DNA of 20,717 nucleotides from Gammaproteobacteria bacterium (GTDB taxonomy: Bacteria > Pseudomonadota > Gammaproteobacteria > Arenicellales > Spongiicolonaceae), in NCBI GenBank assembly GCA_007570945.1, contig RKSH01000043.1, positions 1 through 20,717 of the forward strand, in the 5' to 3' direction. A program made the position numbers and the translations under genes. Of this stretch, positions 5,843-15,496 are shown piece by piece. Within the stretch, counting starts at the first letter, position 1. Every line of letters begins with the position of its first letter. The notes under the pieces are model-generated. The model did no database searches and was not told the DNA's origin. It worked only from the letters and a program-made list of their open reading frames with translations.

Positions 5843-6856
5843 TTACTCGCAAGCATAGCTGACCGCGTTGGCGGCGTCGATTTTGCGAATTACCTCCCAG
5901 AATTTCTGGTAGGTAATCTCCAGAAACTGCGCCTCATTCGACTTTGAAAATTCCTCCTCCAGCGTCGTGCCGGCCCATTCAAAGCTGAAGAACGCATCAC
6001 GAATCTGCTTCTGCAGTTCCGGCTTAAGATTGTAAACCACGCCATAACCGGTGGTGGGGAAAGTCTGGGATTTGTAAATGGACACCAATTGATCAGGGCT
6101 GACCACGCCACGGCTGATCATTCGGCTGAGAACCGAGTTGGCGATGGACGCCGCCGGATAATCCTTGTTGGCCACGCCAAGAATGGAATTATCGTGCTTG
6201 CCTGAAAACACGGGCTCGAAGTCACGCTCGGCCTCCATCCCGAAGTCACTCTTCAGAATTGCCGATGGGGCCTTGAAGCCTGAGTTCGAGGTGGGCGAGG
6301 TAAAAGCCAACTGGCCGCCCTTGATGTCCTCGACTGACGTGATGCCCGAACCCGGATAGGTCAGGATTTCCATCTCATAGCCGAATTGGCCGTTCGCGGA
6401 CGCCATGATGGTGAAAGGCCTGAATCCGGCACAGTTCACCGCCAAGGGATTCGACCCGGTGTTAAAGCCGGCGATATGCAAACGACCGGAGCGCATCGCC
6501 TCAATCTGGGCGGCATTCGACTGCACCGGAAAGAACATGACGTCCTTACCGGTCGCTGATTTCAGATGAGACAGAAAGTCAGACCAAGCCGCCTTGTACA
6601 CGGCCGGATCCTCCACCGGGGTATAGGCAAACACCAGTGTGTCGGGGTCCAACCAATCAGCAGGATCGGCGGGCGGGTCGGCCAACAGGTCACCGTCCCG
6701 GTCGCAGAAGCGGCTGTCAAGATCACCGCGCGGACAATCCGCCTCAGAGAGCGGAATTTTAACGGCACTTTCGCGAAAGTGATTGAACAGCACACCTCCG
6801 ACGATTAAAATCGCCAGCACTGCAAATGCAATGGCGTATTTGCGGTTTTTTTTCAT
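5843..6856 (-). CDS. phnD: Phosphate/phosphite/phosphonate ABC transporter substrate-binding protein
   Basis: A 337-residue periplasmic binding protein of the PhnD family. The N-terminus has a Lys-rich start and a hydrophobic helix (YAIAFAVLAILIVGGVLF, residues 7-24) without a clear cleavage or lipobox site, so it may stay membrane-anchored. Then comes a short acidic linker with Cys41, Cys51 and the loop DRDGDLLAD (residues 52-60), and the ligand-binding fold: FAYTPVEDP, FFPVQSNAAQIEAMRSG, HIAGFNTGSNPLAVNCAGF, the FTSPTSNSGFKAP hinge/phosphonate-binding segment, VFSGKHDNSILGVANKDYPA and YKSQTFPTTGYGV. The gene is the first of the operon phnD-C-E-E-HAD. AGGAGG lies eight bases before the ATG, the strongest ribosome site in this half of the window. 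Specificity (phosphonate, phosphite or phosphate) cannot be fixed from sequence. Confidence 0.93.
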   Translation of the reverse strand: MKKNRKYAIAFAVLAILIVGGVLFNHFRESAVKIPLSEADCPRGDLDSRFCDRDGDLLADPPADPADWLDPDTLVFAYTPVEDPAVYKAAWSDFLSHLKSATGKDVMFFPVQSNAAQIEAMRSGRLHIAGFNTGSNPLAVNCAGFRPFTIMASANGQFGYEMEILTYPGSGITSVEDIKGGQLAFTSPTSNSGFKAPSAILKSDFGMEAERDFEPVFSGKHDNSILGVANKDYPAASIANSVLSRMISRGVVSPDQLVSIYKSQTFPTTGYGVVYNLKPELQKQIRDAFFSFEWAGTTLEEEFSKSNEAQFLEITYQKFWEVIRKIDAANAVSYACE

Positions 6857-6864
6857 TGCTTCTT

Positions 6865-6870
6865 CCTCCT
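6865..6870 (-). promoter_or_regulatory. Strong Shine-Dalgarno of phnD
   Basis: AGGAGG on the minus strand, eight bases before the phnD ATG (6856). It is a perfect anti-16S match and contrasts with several neighbouring genes that show none. The 128 bases between phnD and the second ATL gene (6857-6984) otherwise hold no promoter that I find convincing and no PhoB box that I can recognise. Confidence 0.8.
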
Positions 6871-6984
6871 ATGGAGTATCTTGTTTATCGGCGTTTGACA
6901 GAGTGCGCATGGGTTGCTCCCGTGCCCGCCCAACATCGGCAATGTACCATAAAATCTTTCCCGAGAGGAAAAACATGCCCCTTT

Positions 6985-7353
6985 TCAACCTCCGACAGGG
7001 CTCCAAATTCGATACCCGTTCTTCCTCATCCACTCGGGATTAGGTCCATCCCACCCAAACTTTCCAAAATCCACCCGCCCGGCGGCGTCAAACACCACCC
7101 CCTCCGCCTCCAGCAGCAACCGCTGCCGCGCATCCGGGGCGCCGTCACCGCCGGCGCGCGCGCTGATGCGGCCCTGGCTGTTAATCACCCGCTGCCACGG
7201 AATTTTTTCAGCGGCCGGCGCCGCGGCCATGGCGTAACCCACTATGCGCGGCGTGCTGCCGGCCATGGCCGCAAGCTGGCCGTACGTGGCGACGCGCCCC
7301 CGCGGAATGCGCCGTACCAGACGGTAAATGCGCCCAGGCGAATGATTGGCCAT
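6985..7353 (-). CDS. Alkyltransferase-like (ATL) DNA-binding protein, canonical copy
   Basis: A 122-residue MGMT-fold protein. The alkyl-acceptor motif is IPWQRVIN: Trp53 replaces the active-site Cys, the mark of ATL proteins, which recognise O6-alkylguanine and route it to nucleotide excision repair instead of repairing it directly. The Tyr of VATYGQLA (Tyr24) and the Arg finger of STPRIVGYAM (Arg36), which flip the base and fill the gap in known ATLs, are both present. The C-terminus FGWDGPNPEWMRKNGYRIW extends beyond the other copy. The ATG at 7353 is chosen over the ATG at 7377 because the latter lies inside proS and precedes the candidate -10 box. The gene is divergent from proS with only 22 bases between start codons. 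Confidence 0.92.
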   Translation of the reverse strand: MANHSPGRIYRLVRRIPRGRVATYGQLAAMAGSTPRIVGYAMAAAPAAEKIPWQRVINSQGRISARAGGDGAPDARQRLLLEAEGVVFDAAGRVDFGKFGWDGPNPEWMRKNGYRIWSPVGG

Positions 7354-7360
7354 GGAATGG

Positions 7361-7368
7361 ATTATACT
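7361..7368. promoter_or_regulatory. Overlapping divergent -10 boxes for ATL-2 and proS
   Basis: The eight bases ATTATACT hold TATAAT on the minus strand (7366-7361, perfect consensus) and TATACT on the plus strand (7363-7368, 5 of 6). Each ends exactly seven bases before a start codon: ATG 7353 (minus) and ATG 7376 (plus). Neither gene has a Shine-Dalgarno sequence. This points to two leaderless transcripts that start back to back. No good -35 hexamer is seen on either side, which lowers confidence. Confidence 0.5.
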
Positions 7369-7375
7369 CGCCGCC

Positions 7376-9088
<1,713 letters not shown>

Positions 9089-9097
9089 TTCCGCCCC

Positions 9098-9126
9098 TTG
9101 AATCTCCATCCCGGCCGCCGCATAAT
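9098..9126 (+). promoter_or_regulatory. Sigma70-like promoter for the Bax-inhibitor-type gene
   Basis: TTGAAT (9098-9103) and CATAAT (9121-9126) are exactly 17 bases apart, in the gap after proS. The predicted transcript begins near 9133, giving a leader of about 32 bases with GGAGG shortly before the ATG at 9165. This gene is therefore likely transcribed on its own rather than with proS. Confidence 0.6.
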
Positions 9127-9164
9127 CCAAGTTCACCCGCAACACAACCAACCGGAGGACTGCA

Positions 9165-9848
9165 ATGAACATTCGCCACACCGCCGCTACCGCCCCGGCA
9201 TCCGCCATCGGCATCCGCGGCCTCGAGATCAACAAAACACTGCGCAACACTTACGCGTTGCTGTCGCTGACGCTGCTGTTCAGCGCCGTGGTGGCCGGCC
9301 TGGCATATGCCTTCAACTGGCCGCACCCCGGACTCGTCATCACGCTGGTGGGATTCTACGGCCTGCTGTTCCTGACCGCGCGCCTGCGCAACTCGGCATG
9401 GGGTTTGCTGTCCACTTTCGCCCTCACCGGCTTCATGGGCCTCACCATCGGGCCCATTATCAGCGCATATGTCAGCGCGCTGCCCAACGGCGGCCGGCTG
9501 GTGATGACCGCCCTCGGCGGCACCGGTTTAATTTTCCTCGGCCTGTCCGCCTACGCGCTGGTGACGCGCAAAAACTTTTCGTTCATCGGCGGCATGCTGT
9601 TCACCGGCATCCTCACCGCTTTCCTGCTCGGCCTGGGCGCCGCCATCTTCAGCCTGCCGGCCCTGTCGCTGGCGGTGTCGGCCATGTTCATCCTGCTGAT
9701 GGCCGGCCTCATCCTGTACCAGACCAGCGCCATCATCCACGGCGGCGAAACCAACTACATCATGGCGACGGTGACGCTGTATGTCTCCATCTACAACCTG
9801 TTCCTGAGCCTGCTTCAACTGCTGGGAATATTCGGCGGTGATGACTGA
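9165..9848 (+). CDS. Bax inhibitor-1 / YccA family membrane protein
   Basis: A 227-residue protein with seven likely membrane helices and a soluble N-terminus of about 30 residues. The family marks are the start of the membrane part, INKTLRNTYALLSLTLLFSA, the GFMGLTIGPIISAY segment in the middle and the C-terminal DQTS-like LYQTSAIIHGGETNYI with the helix YVSIYNLFLSLLQLLGIF. Family members include E. coli YccA, which modulates the FtsH protease, and YbhL/TMBIM proteins proposed to be calcium leak channels; which role applies here cannot be told. GGAGG lies a few bases before the ATG and a good promoter precedes it. A terminator follows within three bases of the stop. Confidence 0.92.
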   Translation: MNIRHTAATAPASAIGIRGLEINKTLRNTYALLSLTLLFSAVVAGLAYAFNWPHPGLVITLVGFYGLLFLTARLRNSAWGLLSTFALTGFMGLTIGPIISAYVSALPNGGRLVMTALGGTGLIFLGLSAYALVTRKNFSFIGGMLFTGILTAFLLGLGAAIFSLPALSLAVSAMFILLMAGLILYQTSAIIHGGETNYIMATVTLYVSIYNLFLSLLQLLGIFGGDD

Positions 9849-9850
9849 GT

Positions 9851-9892
9851 AAAAAAAACCCGGGGCGGCCTCACCGTCGCCCTGTTTTTTTT
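9851..9892. terminator. Bidirectional rho-independent terminator
   Basis: GGGCGGC (9863-9869) pairs with GTCGCCC (9876-9882) around a six-base loop, with one G-T pair. An eight-base A run (9851-9858) lies on one side and an eight-base T run (9885-9892) on the other, so the structure works in both directions. It stands between the 3' ends of the Bax-inhibitor-type gene (plus) and serS (minus), as expected for convergent genes. Confidence 0.9.
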
Positions 9893-9901
9893 GCCAACCC
9901 C

Positions 9902-11188
9902 TCACCCCGGCTTAATTCTCTCCTCGCCGTTCATGTGGGGCCGCAGCACATCCGGAATCGTCACGGTGCCGTCGGCGTTCTGGAAATTTTCCATCACCGC
10001 CACCAGCGCGCGGCCCACGGCGACGCCGGAGCCGTTCAGGGTGTGCAAATATTCCGGGCCGCCGTCGGGGTTGCGCCATCTTGCGCGCATGCGGCGGGCC
10101 TGGAAGTCCCCACAGTTGCTGCACGAGGAAATTTCGCGGTAGCGGTTCTGCCCCGGCAGCCACACCTCCAGGTCGTAAGTCTTGGCCGCGGAGAATCCCA
10201 TGTCGCCGGTGCACAGCGTGACCACCCGGTACGGCAACTCCAGCCGTTGCAGCACCGCTTCCGCGTGCCCGGTCAGCAGTTCCAGCGTGTCCCAGGAATC
10301 CTGCGGGCGGGTGATGTGCACCAGTTCCACTTTTTCAAACTGGTGCTGGCGGATCATGCCGCGGGTGTCCTTGCCGTGGGCGCCGGCTTCGCGGCGGAAG
10401 CACGGCGTGTGCGCCACCAGATGCATGGGCAACTCAGCGGCGGCGACAATGCGGTCCTTGACCAGGTTGGTCAGCGGCACCTCGGCGGTGGGAATTAAAT
10501 AGAAGCCGCGCTCGCCGGCCAGTTGAAATTGGTCGTCGGCAAACTTCGGCAACTGGCCGGTGCCGTACAACGTGTCGCTGTTCACAATGAACGGCGTCAT
10601 CACCTCGGTGTAGCCGTGCTCTCCGGTGTGCAGGTCGAGCATAAAGTGCGCCAGCGCGCGGTGCAGACGCGCCAGCGCGCCGCTCAGGACCACAAAACGC
10701 GCGCCGGCCAGGGCGGCGGCGGCCTTGGGGTCCATCATGCCGAGCGCGGCGCCGAGCGCGGCGTGGTCCACGGGGGTGAAGTCTTTGCGCGCCGCCTTTT
10801 TTTCGCATCCCCAGCGGCGCTCCTCGCGGTTGTCCGACTCATCAGTGCCGCGCGGCACCGTGTCATGCGGCAGGTTTGGAATTTGCCGGGCGATGGCGGT
10901 GAACTCCTCCCGCACCCCGTTCAACCGCGACTCGCATTGCTCCAGTTCGCCGCCCAACTCTTTCACCTCGGCCATCAGCGCATCGGCATCGCCGCCGGCC
11001 GCCTTGGCCGCGCCGATGGCCTTGGAGCGCGTGTTGCGCAGGTTGCGCAACTGCTCGGTGCGCACTTGCAGCGCCTTGCGCCGCTCCTCCAGCGTTTGCA
11101 GCCGCGCCACGTCCAAATCGCAGTTGCGGGTTTTGAGGATGCGCGCCGTGTCCTCCGGTTTTTTGCGCAGCAGTTGCGGATCCAGCAT
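9902..11188 (-). CDS. serS: Seryl-tRNA synthetase
   Basis: A 428-residue class II synthetase that charges tRNA-Ser (and tRNA-Sec where present). The N-terminus MLDPQLLRKKPEDTARIL and the long coiled-coil arm (about residues 27-105, rich in Leu, Arg and Glu) that grips the tRNA long variable arm are typical. Motif 2 is HTPCFRREAGAHGKDTRGM with the QHQFEKVEL segment after it; motif 3 is LNGSGVAVGRALVAVMEN; YREISSCSNCGDFQARRM is also characteristic. It is the last gene of the ftsK-lolA-rarA-serS block, lies 20 bases after rarA, and ends just before the shared terminator. No strong ribosome site precedes the ATG. Confidence 0.97.
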   Translation of the reverse strand: MLDPQLLRKKPEDTARILKTRNCDLDVARLQTLEERRKALQVRTEQLRNLRNTRSKAIGAAKAAGGDADALMAEVKELGGELEQCESRLNGVREEFTAIARQIPNLPHDTVPRGTDESDNREERRWGCEKKAARKDFTPVDHAALGAALGMMDPKAAAALAGARFVVLSGALARLHRALAHFMLDLHTGEHGYTEVMTPFIVNSDTLYGTGQLPKFADDQFQLAGERGFYLIPTAEVPLTNLVKDRIVAAAELPMHLVAHTPCFRREAGAHGKDTRGMIRQHQFEKVELVHITRPQDSWDTLELLTGHAEAVLQRLELPYRVVTLCTGDMGFSAAKTYDLEVWLPGQNRYREISSCSNCGDFQARRMRARWRNPDGGPEYLHTLNGSGVAVGRALVAVMENFQNADGTVTIPDVLRPHMNGEERIKPG

Positions 11189-11208
11189 TGTTGTTTCGGC
11201 CTTGCGGT

Positions 11209-12522
11209 TCAGGGCCTGCGATTATAACCGCGCGCCTTGCGGTCCAGCTCGGCGAAAAATTGCAGGCGCTCGCGGATGCGGCTTTCCAGCCCGCGGTCCA
11301 CCGGTTTGTAGTAGCGCCGCCCGCCCAGTTCGCGCGGAAAATATTCCTGCCCGGCGCTGTAGCCGTGCTCCTCGTTGTGCGCGTAGCGGTAGTCGGCGCC
11401 GTGGCCCATGGACTTCGCCAGCCGCGTCGGCGCGTTGCGCAGGTGCGCCGGCACCGCCGCGCCGGGGCTTTGCTCGGCGTCTTTCCACGCCGCGCCGAAT
11501 GCCTGGTAAACCGCGTTGCTCTTGGCGCAGCAGGCCAGGTAAACCGCCGCCTGCGCCAGCGCCAGCTCGCCCTCCGGCGTGCCCAGCCGCTCGTAGACAT
11601 CCCACGCGCCCAGCGCCACCTCCAGCGCGCGCGGGTCGGCGTTGCCCACATCCTCGCTGGCCATGCGCAGCAGGCGGCGGGCGATATACATCGGCGGCAT
11701 GCCGCCCTGCAGCATCCGGCTCAGCCAGTAAAGCGCGGCATCGGGGCTGGAGCCGCGAATGGATTTGTGCAGCGCGGAAATCTGGTCGTAGTACAGGTCG
11801 CCCTGCTTGTCAAGGCGCGCGCCCGGCCCGTCCACCATCGCCTGTACTTCCGCGGCGCCGATGGTCTCGGTTTTGCCGCGCTGCATTTGAAGCGCGGTTT
11901 CCAAAAGGTTCAGCGCCACCCGCGCATCGCCGGCGGCGGTGATGGTGAGCGCATCCATGGCCGCATCGTCCACCCGTGGCATGCCGGCCGATTCTTCTGC
12001 CAGCGCATCGACGGCGCGGCTGAGGATGGCGCGGATGTCGGCGCCGGCGAGCGGTTTAAGCACATGCACCCGCAACCGCGACAGCAGCGCGTTGTTCAGC
12101 TCAAAGGCCGGGTTCTCGGTGGTGGCGCCGATGAAAACCAGCGTGCCGTCCTCTATGTGCGGCAGAAAACCGTCCTGCTGGCTTTTATTAAAGCGGTGCA
12201 CCTCATCCACAAAAAGCACCGTCGCCCGGCCCTGTTCACGGTTGGCGCGCGCCACATCGACGGCGGCGCGAATGTCCTTGACGCCGCTTGAGATGGCCGA
12301 CAGTTGCAGGAACTCGGCCCGCATTACATCGGCAAAAATCCGCGCCAACGTGGTCTTGCCGCTGCCCGGCGGCCCCCACAGCACCATGGAATACAGGTGG
12401 CCGCCGCACAATGCGGCGCGCAACGGCTTGCCGTCGGCCAGGAGATGCCGCTGCCCGCACACCTCCTCCAGCCGGCGCGGGCGCATGCGGTCGGCGAGGG
12501 GAGTCGGCGCGCTCACTGTCAA
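11209..12522 (-). CDS. rarA: Replication-associated recombination protein A (AAA+ ATPase)
   Basis: A 437-residue AAA+ protein of the RarA/MgsA (Mgs1/WRNIP1) family, which acts at stalled replication forks and resembles clamp-loader subunits. Visible are the N-terminal LADRMRPRRLEEVCGQRHLL, Walker A GPPGSGKTT, Walker B VLFVDEVHRFNKSQQD, sensor 1 FIGATTENPAF, the arginine-rich LLSRLRVHVLKPL, and the C-terminal tetramerisation region with IRGSSPDAALYWLSRMLQGG and YFPRELGGRRYYKP. The longest frame starts with TTG at 12522, preceded by GGTGA at seven bases; GTG at 12516 is an alternative that changes two residues. It lies 14 bases after lolA and is followed by serS, the E. coli gene order. Confidence 0.95.
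   Translation of the reverse strand: MTVSAPTPLADRMRPRRLEEVCGQRHLLADGKPLRAALCGGHLYSMVLWGPPGSGKTTLARIFADVMRAEFLQLSAISSGVKDIRAAVDVARANREQGRATVLFVDEVHRFNKSQQDGFLPHIEDGTLVFIGATTENPAFELNNALLSRLRVHVLKPLAGADIRAILSRAVDALAEESAGMPRVDDAAMDALTITAAGDARVALNLLETALQMQRGKTETIGAAEVQAMVDGPGARLDKQGDLYYDQISALHKSIRGSSPDAALYWLSRMLQGGMPPMYIARRLLRMASEDVGNADPRALEVALGAWDVYERLGTPEGELALAQAAVYLACCAKSNAVYQAFGAAWKDAEQSPGAAVPAHLRNAPTRLAKSMGHGADYRYAHNEEHGYSAGQEYFPRELGGRRYYKPVDRGLESRIRERLQFFAELDRKARGYNRRP
11221..11226 (-). promoter_or_regulatory. Possible -10 box for serS inside the rarA 3' end
   Basis: A perfect TATAAT on the minus strand lies in the last codons of rarA (Tyr-Asn), 32 bases before the serS ATG at 11188. No matching -35 is seen at 16-18 bases. 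Since the two codons are also a normal way to write Tyr-Asn, this is only a candidate. Confidence 0.25.
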
Positions 12523-12536
12523 CGCTCGGTCACCGC

Positions 12537-13169
12537 TCAGCCGGATTCATCCAGCACATCCACTCCGGGCGGCGGCGTGAATTCAAAACGCGAGTCGTCA
12601 CCCCCAGCGCCGCCGTCCGCCGGCGCAAAGAAAGTCATGCGCGTGGTCTGGTCAAGCCCGTCCACCAACTCCAGCACGCGCAACTCGCCGGCGTCAAAAC
12701 CGATGCGGATTTCCCGGTAGTTGCTGCGCGGCGATTTCGGCGACAGCGCCACCCAGGCCAGTGCGCCCTGCACGCCGAGATCTTGCACCCGGTAGCGGGC
12801 CTCCAAATCACCGCCCCCGGCAAGCAGGAAAGCCGGCGTCTCGCCCACCGCATCGCCGCTGTTGCGCACCGTCACCTGCGCCAGGTCCGGGTCATAAACC
12901 CACAGTTTGACGCCGTTGCTCACCACTTGCTGCGCCGCCGGCTGCTCGTAATCCCAGCGAAATTTTCCCGGCCGCGAAATCCACACCACGCCGGCGCTCT
13001 CCTCCAGCCGCGACAAATTTTCATCCAGCACCGCCTGCTCAAAACGCGCGTGGAAGTCGCGCACCTCGGCGTAAAAACGCCGCAACTGCTCGGCGCCGGA
13101 CGGCGAATCCTGCGCCGCCACCGCAAACCCGGCCGCCGCCGCAATGATGACAAAAAACGCGCGCATCAT
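12537..13169 (-). CDS. lolA: Outer-membrane lipoprotein carrier protein LolA
   Basis: A 210-residue periplasmic chaperone that takes lipoproteins from the LolCDE complex and passes them to LolB at the outer membrane. A signal peptide is clear (MMRAFFVIIAAAAGFAVAA, likely cut before QDSPSG). The LolA fold is seen in ARFEQAVLDENLSRLEESAG, WISRPGKFRWDYEQP with its conserved Arg, QVVSNGVKLWVYDPDLAQV and the C-terminal LELVDGLDQTTRMTF. The C-terminal tail is longer and rich in Gly, Asp and Pro. The ATG at 13169 overlaps the ftsK stop by four bases (ATGA); a second ATG follows directly at 13166. It lies between ftsK and rarA as in many gammaproteobacteria. Confidence 0.93.
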   Translation of the reverse strand: MMRAFFVIIAAAAGFAVAAQDSPSGAEQLRRFYAEVRDFHARFEQAVLDENLSRLEESAGVVWISRPGKFRWDYEQPAAQQVVSNGVKLWVYDPDLAQVTVRNSGDAVGETPAFLLAGGGDLEARYRVQDLGVQGALAWVALSPKSPRSNYREIRIGFDAGELRVLELVDGLDQTTRMTFFAPADGGAGGDDSRFEFTPPPGVDVLDESG

Positions 13170-15487
13170 TCGGCCGGCGGCGGCGCCAGCACCTCGCGCT
13201 TGCCGTTGGCCTGCATGGGCCCGACCACGCCACTCTGCTCCATGGTTTCCAGCAGGCGCGCGGCGCGGTTGTAGCCGATGCGCAGGTGGCGTTGAATGTG
13301 CGAGATGGTCGGGCGGCGGGTTTCGGTGACGATGCGCAGTGCCTGGTCGTACAGCGGGTCGTTCTCGCCCTCGCCCGCTTCGTCGCCGGCCCCGGCGGCG
13401 CCGCCGCTCTCCGCCGGCGGCGCCAGAATGGACTCGTTGTAAGCCGGCGCGCCCTGCTTTTTCAGCGCCTTCACCACCCGGTGCACCTCATCATCGGCGA
13501 CAAAGGAGCCGTGCACCCGCATGGGCACCGACTGGCCGCCGGCCAGGAACAGCATGTCGCCGTGGCCGAGCAACTGCTCGGCGCCCATCTGGTCGAGCAC
13601 CGTGCGCGAGTCCACCCGCGACGAAACCTGAAACGCGATGCGGCCGGGAATGTTGGCCTTGATTAGCCCGGTGACCACGTCCACCGACGGCCGCTGGGTG
13701 GCCAGCACCAGGTGAATGCCGGAGGCGCGCGCGCGCTGGGCGATGCGGGTGATTAACTCCTCCACCTTTTTGCCGGTGGTCATCATCAGGTCGGCCAACT
13801 CGTCGATGACAATGACGATGTACGGCTCGCGCTGCAGGAAAACTTTCTCTTCGCCGCCGGCATCATCAACCAGCGGGTCGGCGATTGGTTCACCGGCGCG
13901 CCGCGCCGCCTCCACCTTGGCGTTGTAGCCGGAAATATTGCGCACGCCGAGCACCGCCATGCGCTTGTAGCGGCGCTCCATCTCGGCGATGCTCCAGCGC
14001 AACGCGTTGGAGGCCTGCCGCATGTCGGTGACCACCGGCACCAGCAGATGCGGAATGCCCTCGTAAATGGACAACTCCAGCATTTTCGGATCCACCAGCA
14101 CCAGCCGCACCTCGTCCGGCCGCGACTTGTACAGAATGCTGAGAATTAACGCGTTGATGCACACCGATTTGCCGGAGCCGGTGGTGCCGGCAATTAAAAG
14201 GTGCGGCATTTTGCACAGGTCGGCCACCACCGGCCGCCCGCCGATGTCCTTGCCCAACATCAGGGTGAGGGGCGAGCGCACGTTTTCGTAGGCCTTGGAC
14301 GACAGTCCCTCCACCAGGGTGACGGTGTCGCGCATCTCGTTGGGGATTTCCAGGCCGACCACGGTTTTGCCCGGAATATTTTCCACCACCCGCACGCTGA
14401 CCACCGACAGCGCCCGCGCCAAATCGCGCGCCAGGCCGGTGATTTGACTCGCTTTCACCCCCGGCGCCGGCTCGATTTCAAAACTGGTAATCACCGGCCC
14501 CGGATGCACCTCCACCACCTTCACCTCCACATTAAAGTCGCCCAACTTTTTCTCCACCAACCGCGACATGGCCTCCAGCGATTCCCGCGAGTAACCATGC
14601 GTCGCCTGCGGCGGCGGCTGCAGCAGGTCCAGCGCCGGCAGCTCTCCCGCCGCCGGCTCGGTGAACAGCGGCGTCTGCTTTTCACGTGAGGCGCGCTCGC
14701 CGGCTTCCGGCAACTTAATCTTCGGTTCAATGCGCGGGGGTTCGCCGCGCTCCAGTTTCTGCAGCCGTTCCTGCACCGCATCCCGCCGCTGGCGGCGCGC
14801 GCGCAGGCCCACCACCCGGTCCACCGCCTGCCCCAGATGCAGGCGCGCCGCCTCCACCCCGCGCCACACCAGCGCGCCGGTGAAGTCCATCAGCCGCAAC
14901 CACGAGATGCCGGTGAACAGGGTGAGGCCGGCGATGAACAGCACCAGCAAAAACACCGTCGCCCCCACCGCGCCGAACAGCGAGGTGAAACCATCACCGA
15001 CCATCGCGCCGATAAACCCGCCGGCCGTCATGGCGCCGTCACCGCCGCGCAAATTTTCCAGCGCGCCACCGCTGATTAAAGTCAGCAAAAATCCGGCCGC
15101 CACCACCAACCGCTGCGACAGCCCCGGCGGCTCGGCATGACGCGCGCGAAAAATCCGCCACGCCCAGACCCCGGTCAGTAGTGGAAACAAATACGCCATC
15201 GCGCCGAAGCCATGGCGCAGCAAATCGGCCAGCCAGGCGCCGACGCGCCCGCCCAGGTTGGCGATTTGCGATGGGTTGTTGTTGTTGGTCCACCCCGGAT
15301 CGGCCGGCGACCAGGTGGCAAGGCAGGTAATTAAATAAACCGACAGCGCGGCGAGAAAAATCATCCCGCTCTCCCGCACCGCCCGCGCAATCCATCTCGG
15401 CGCCGCCACCCCCTCGCCGGTTGCGGCGGCGGCCGCGGCCGCAACGCTGCGCTTTTTGGCCGATTTTCGATTTTTGCGCAACCCCAC
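13166..15487 (-). CDS. ftsK: DNA translocase FtsK
   Basis: A 773-residue DNA pump that moves the chromosome termini apart at the septum and activates XerCD at dif. Four membrane helices lie in the first 190 residues (FLAALSVYLITCLATW, AYLFPLLTGVWAW, VVAAGFLLTLISGGAL, ATVFLLVLFIAGLTLF), then a short linker, the alpha domain, the motor with Walker A GTTGSGKSVCINA and Walker B VIVIDELADLMM, and the winged-helix gamma domain (TISHIQRHLRIGYNRAARLLE) that reads KOPS sites. The linker is short, so the protein is nearer SpoIIIE length than E. coli FtsK. The GTG at 15487 is chosen because the basic N-terminus (LRKNRKSAKKR) begins there; the frame stays open further up only as a shadow of the cinA gene. 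TTG at 15481 is an alternative. Confidence 0.94.
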   Translation of the reverse strand: MGLRKNRKSAKKRSVAAAAAAATGEGVAAPRWIARAVRESGMIFLAALSVYLITCLATWSPADPGWTNNNNPSQIANLGGRVGAWLADLLRHGFGAMAYLFPLLTGVWAWRIFRARHAEPPGLSQRLVVAAGFLLTLISGGALENLRGGDGAMTAGGFIGAMVGDGFTSLFGAVGATVFLLVLFIAGLTLFTGISWLRLMDFTGALVWRGVEAARLHLGQAVDRVVGLRARRQRRDAVQERLQKLERGEPPRIEPKIKLPEAGERASREKQTPLFTEPAAGELPALDLLQPPPQATHGYSRESLEAMSRLVEKKLGDFNVEVKVVEVHPGPVITSFEIEPAPGVKASQITGLARDLARALSVVSVRVVENIPGKTVVGLEIPNEMRDTVTLVEGLSSKAYENVRSPLTLMLGKDIGGRPVVADLCKMPHLLIAGTTGSGKSVCINALILSILYKSRPDEVRLVLVDPKMLELSIYEGIPHLLVPVVTDMRQASNALRWSIAEMERRYKRMAVLGVRNISGYNAKVEAARRAGEPIADPLVDDAGGEEKVFLQREPYIVIVIDELADLMMTTGKKVEELITRIAQRARASGIHLVLATQRPSVDVVTGLIKANIPGRIAFQVSSRVDSRTVLDQMGAEQLLGHGDMLFLAGGQSVPMRVHGSFVADDEVHRVVKALKKQGAPAYNESILAPPAESGGAAGAGDEAGEGENDPLYDQALRIVTETRRPTISHIQRHLRIGYNRAARLLETMEQSGVVGPMQANGKREVLAPPPAE

Positions 15488-15496
15488 GGTCGGCGG

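Noticed and set aside
6957..6971. TTTCC/GGAAA hairpin downstream of ATL-2
   Set aside because: Only five weak pairs and a short T run on the minus strand; too little to call a terminator.
10626..11942. Plus-strand open frame of 438 residues across serS and rarA
   Set aside because: It spans two well-identified genes on the other strand and its translation is low-complexity Ala/Arg/Pro/Ser.
11188..12291. Plus-strand open frame of 367 residues opposite rarA
   Set aside because: Antisense shadow of rarA; rich in His, Arg, Ala and Gly without recognisable motifs.
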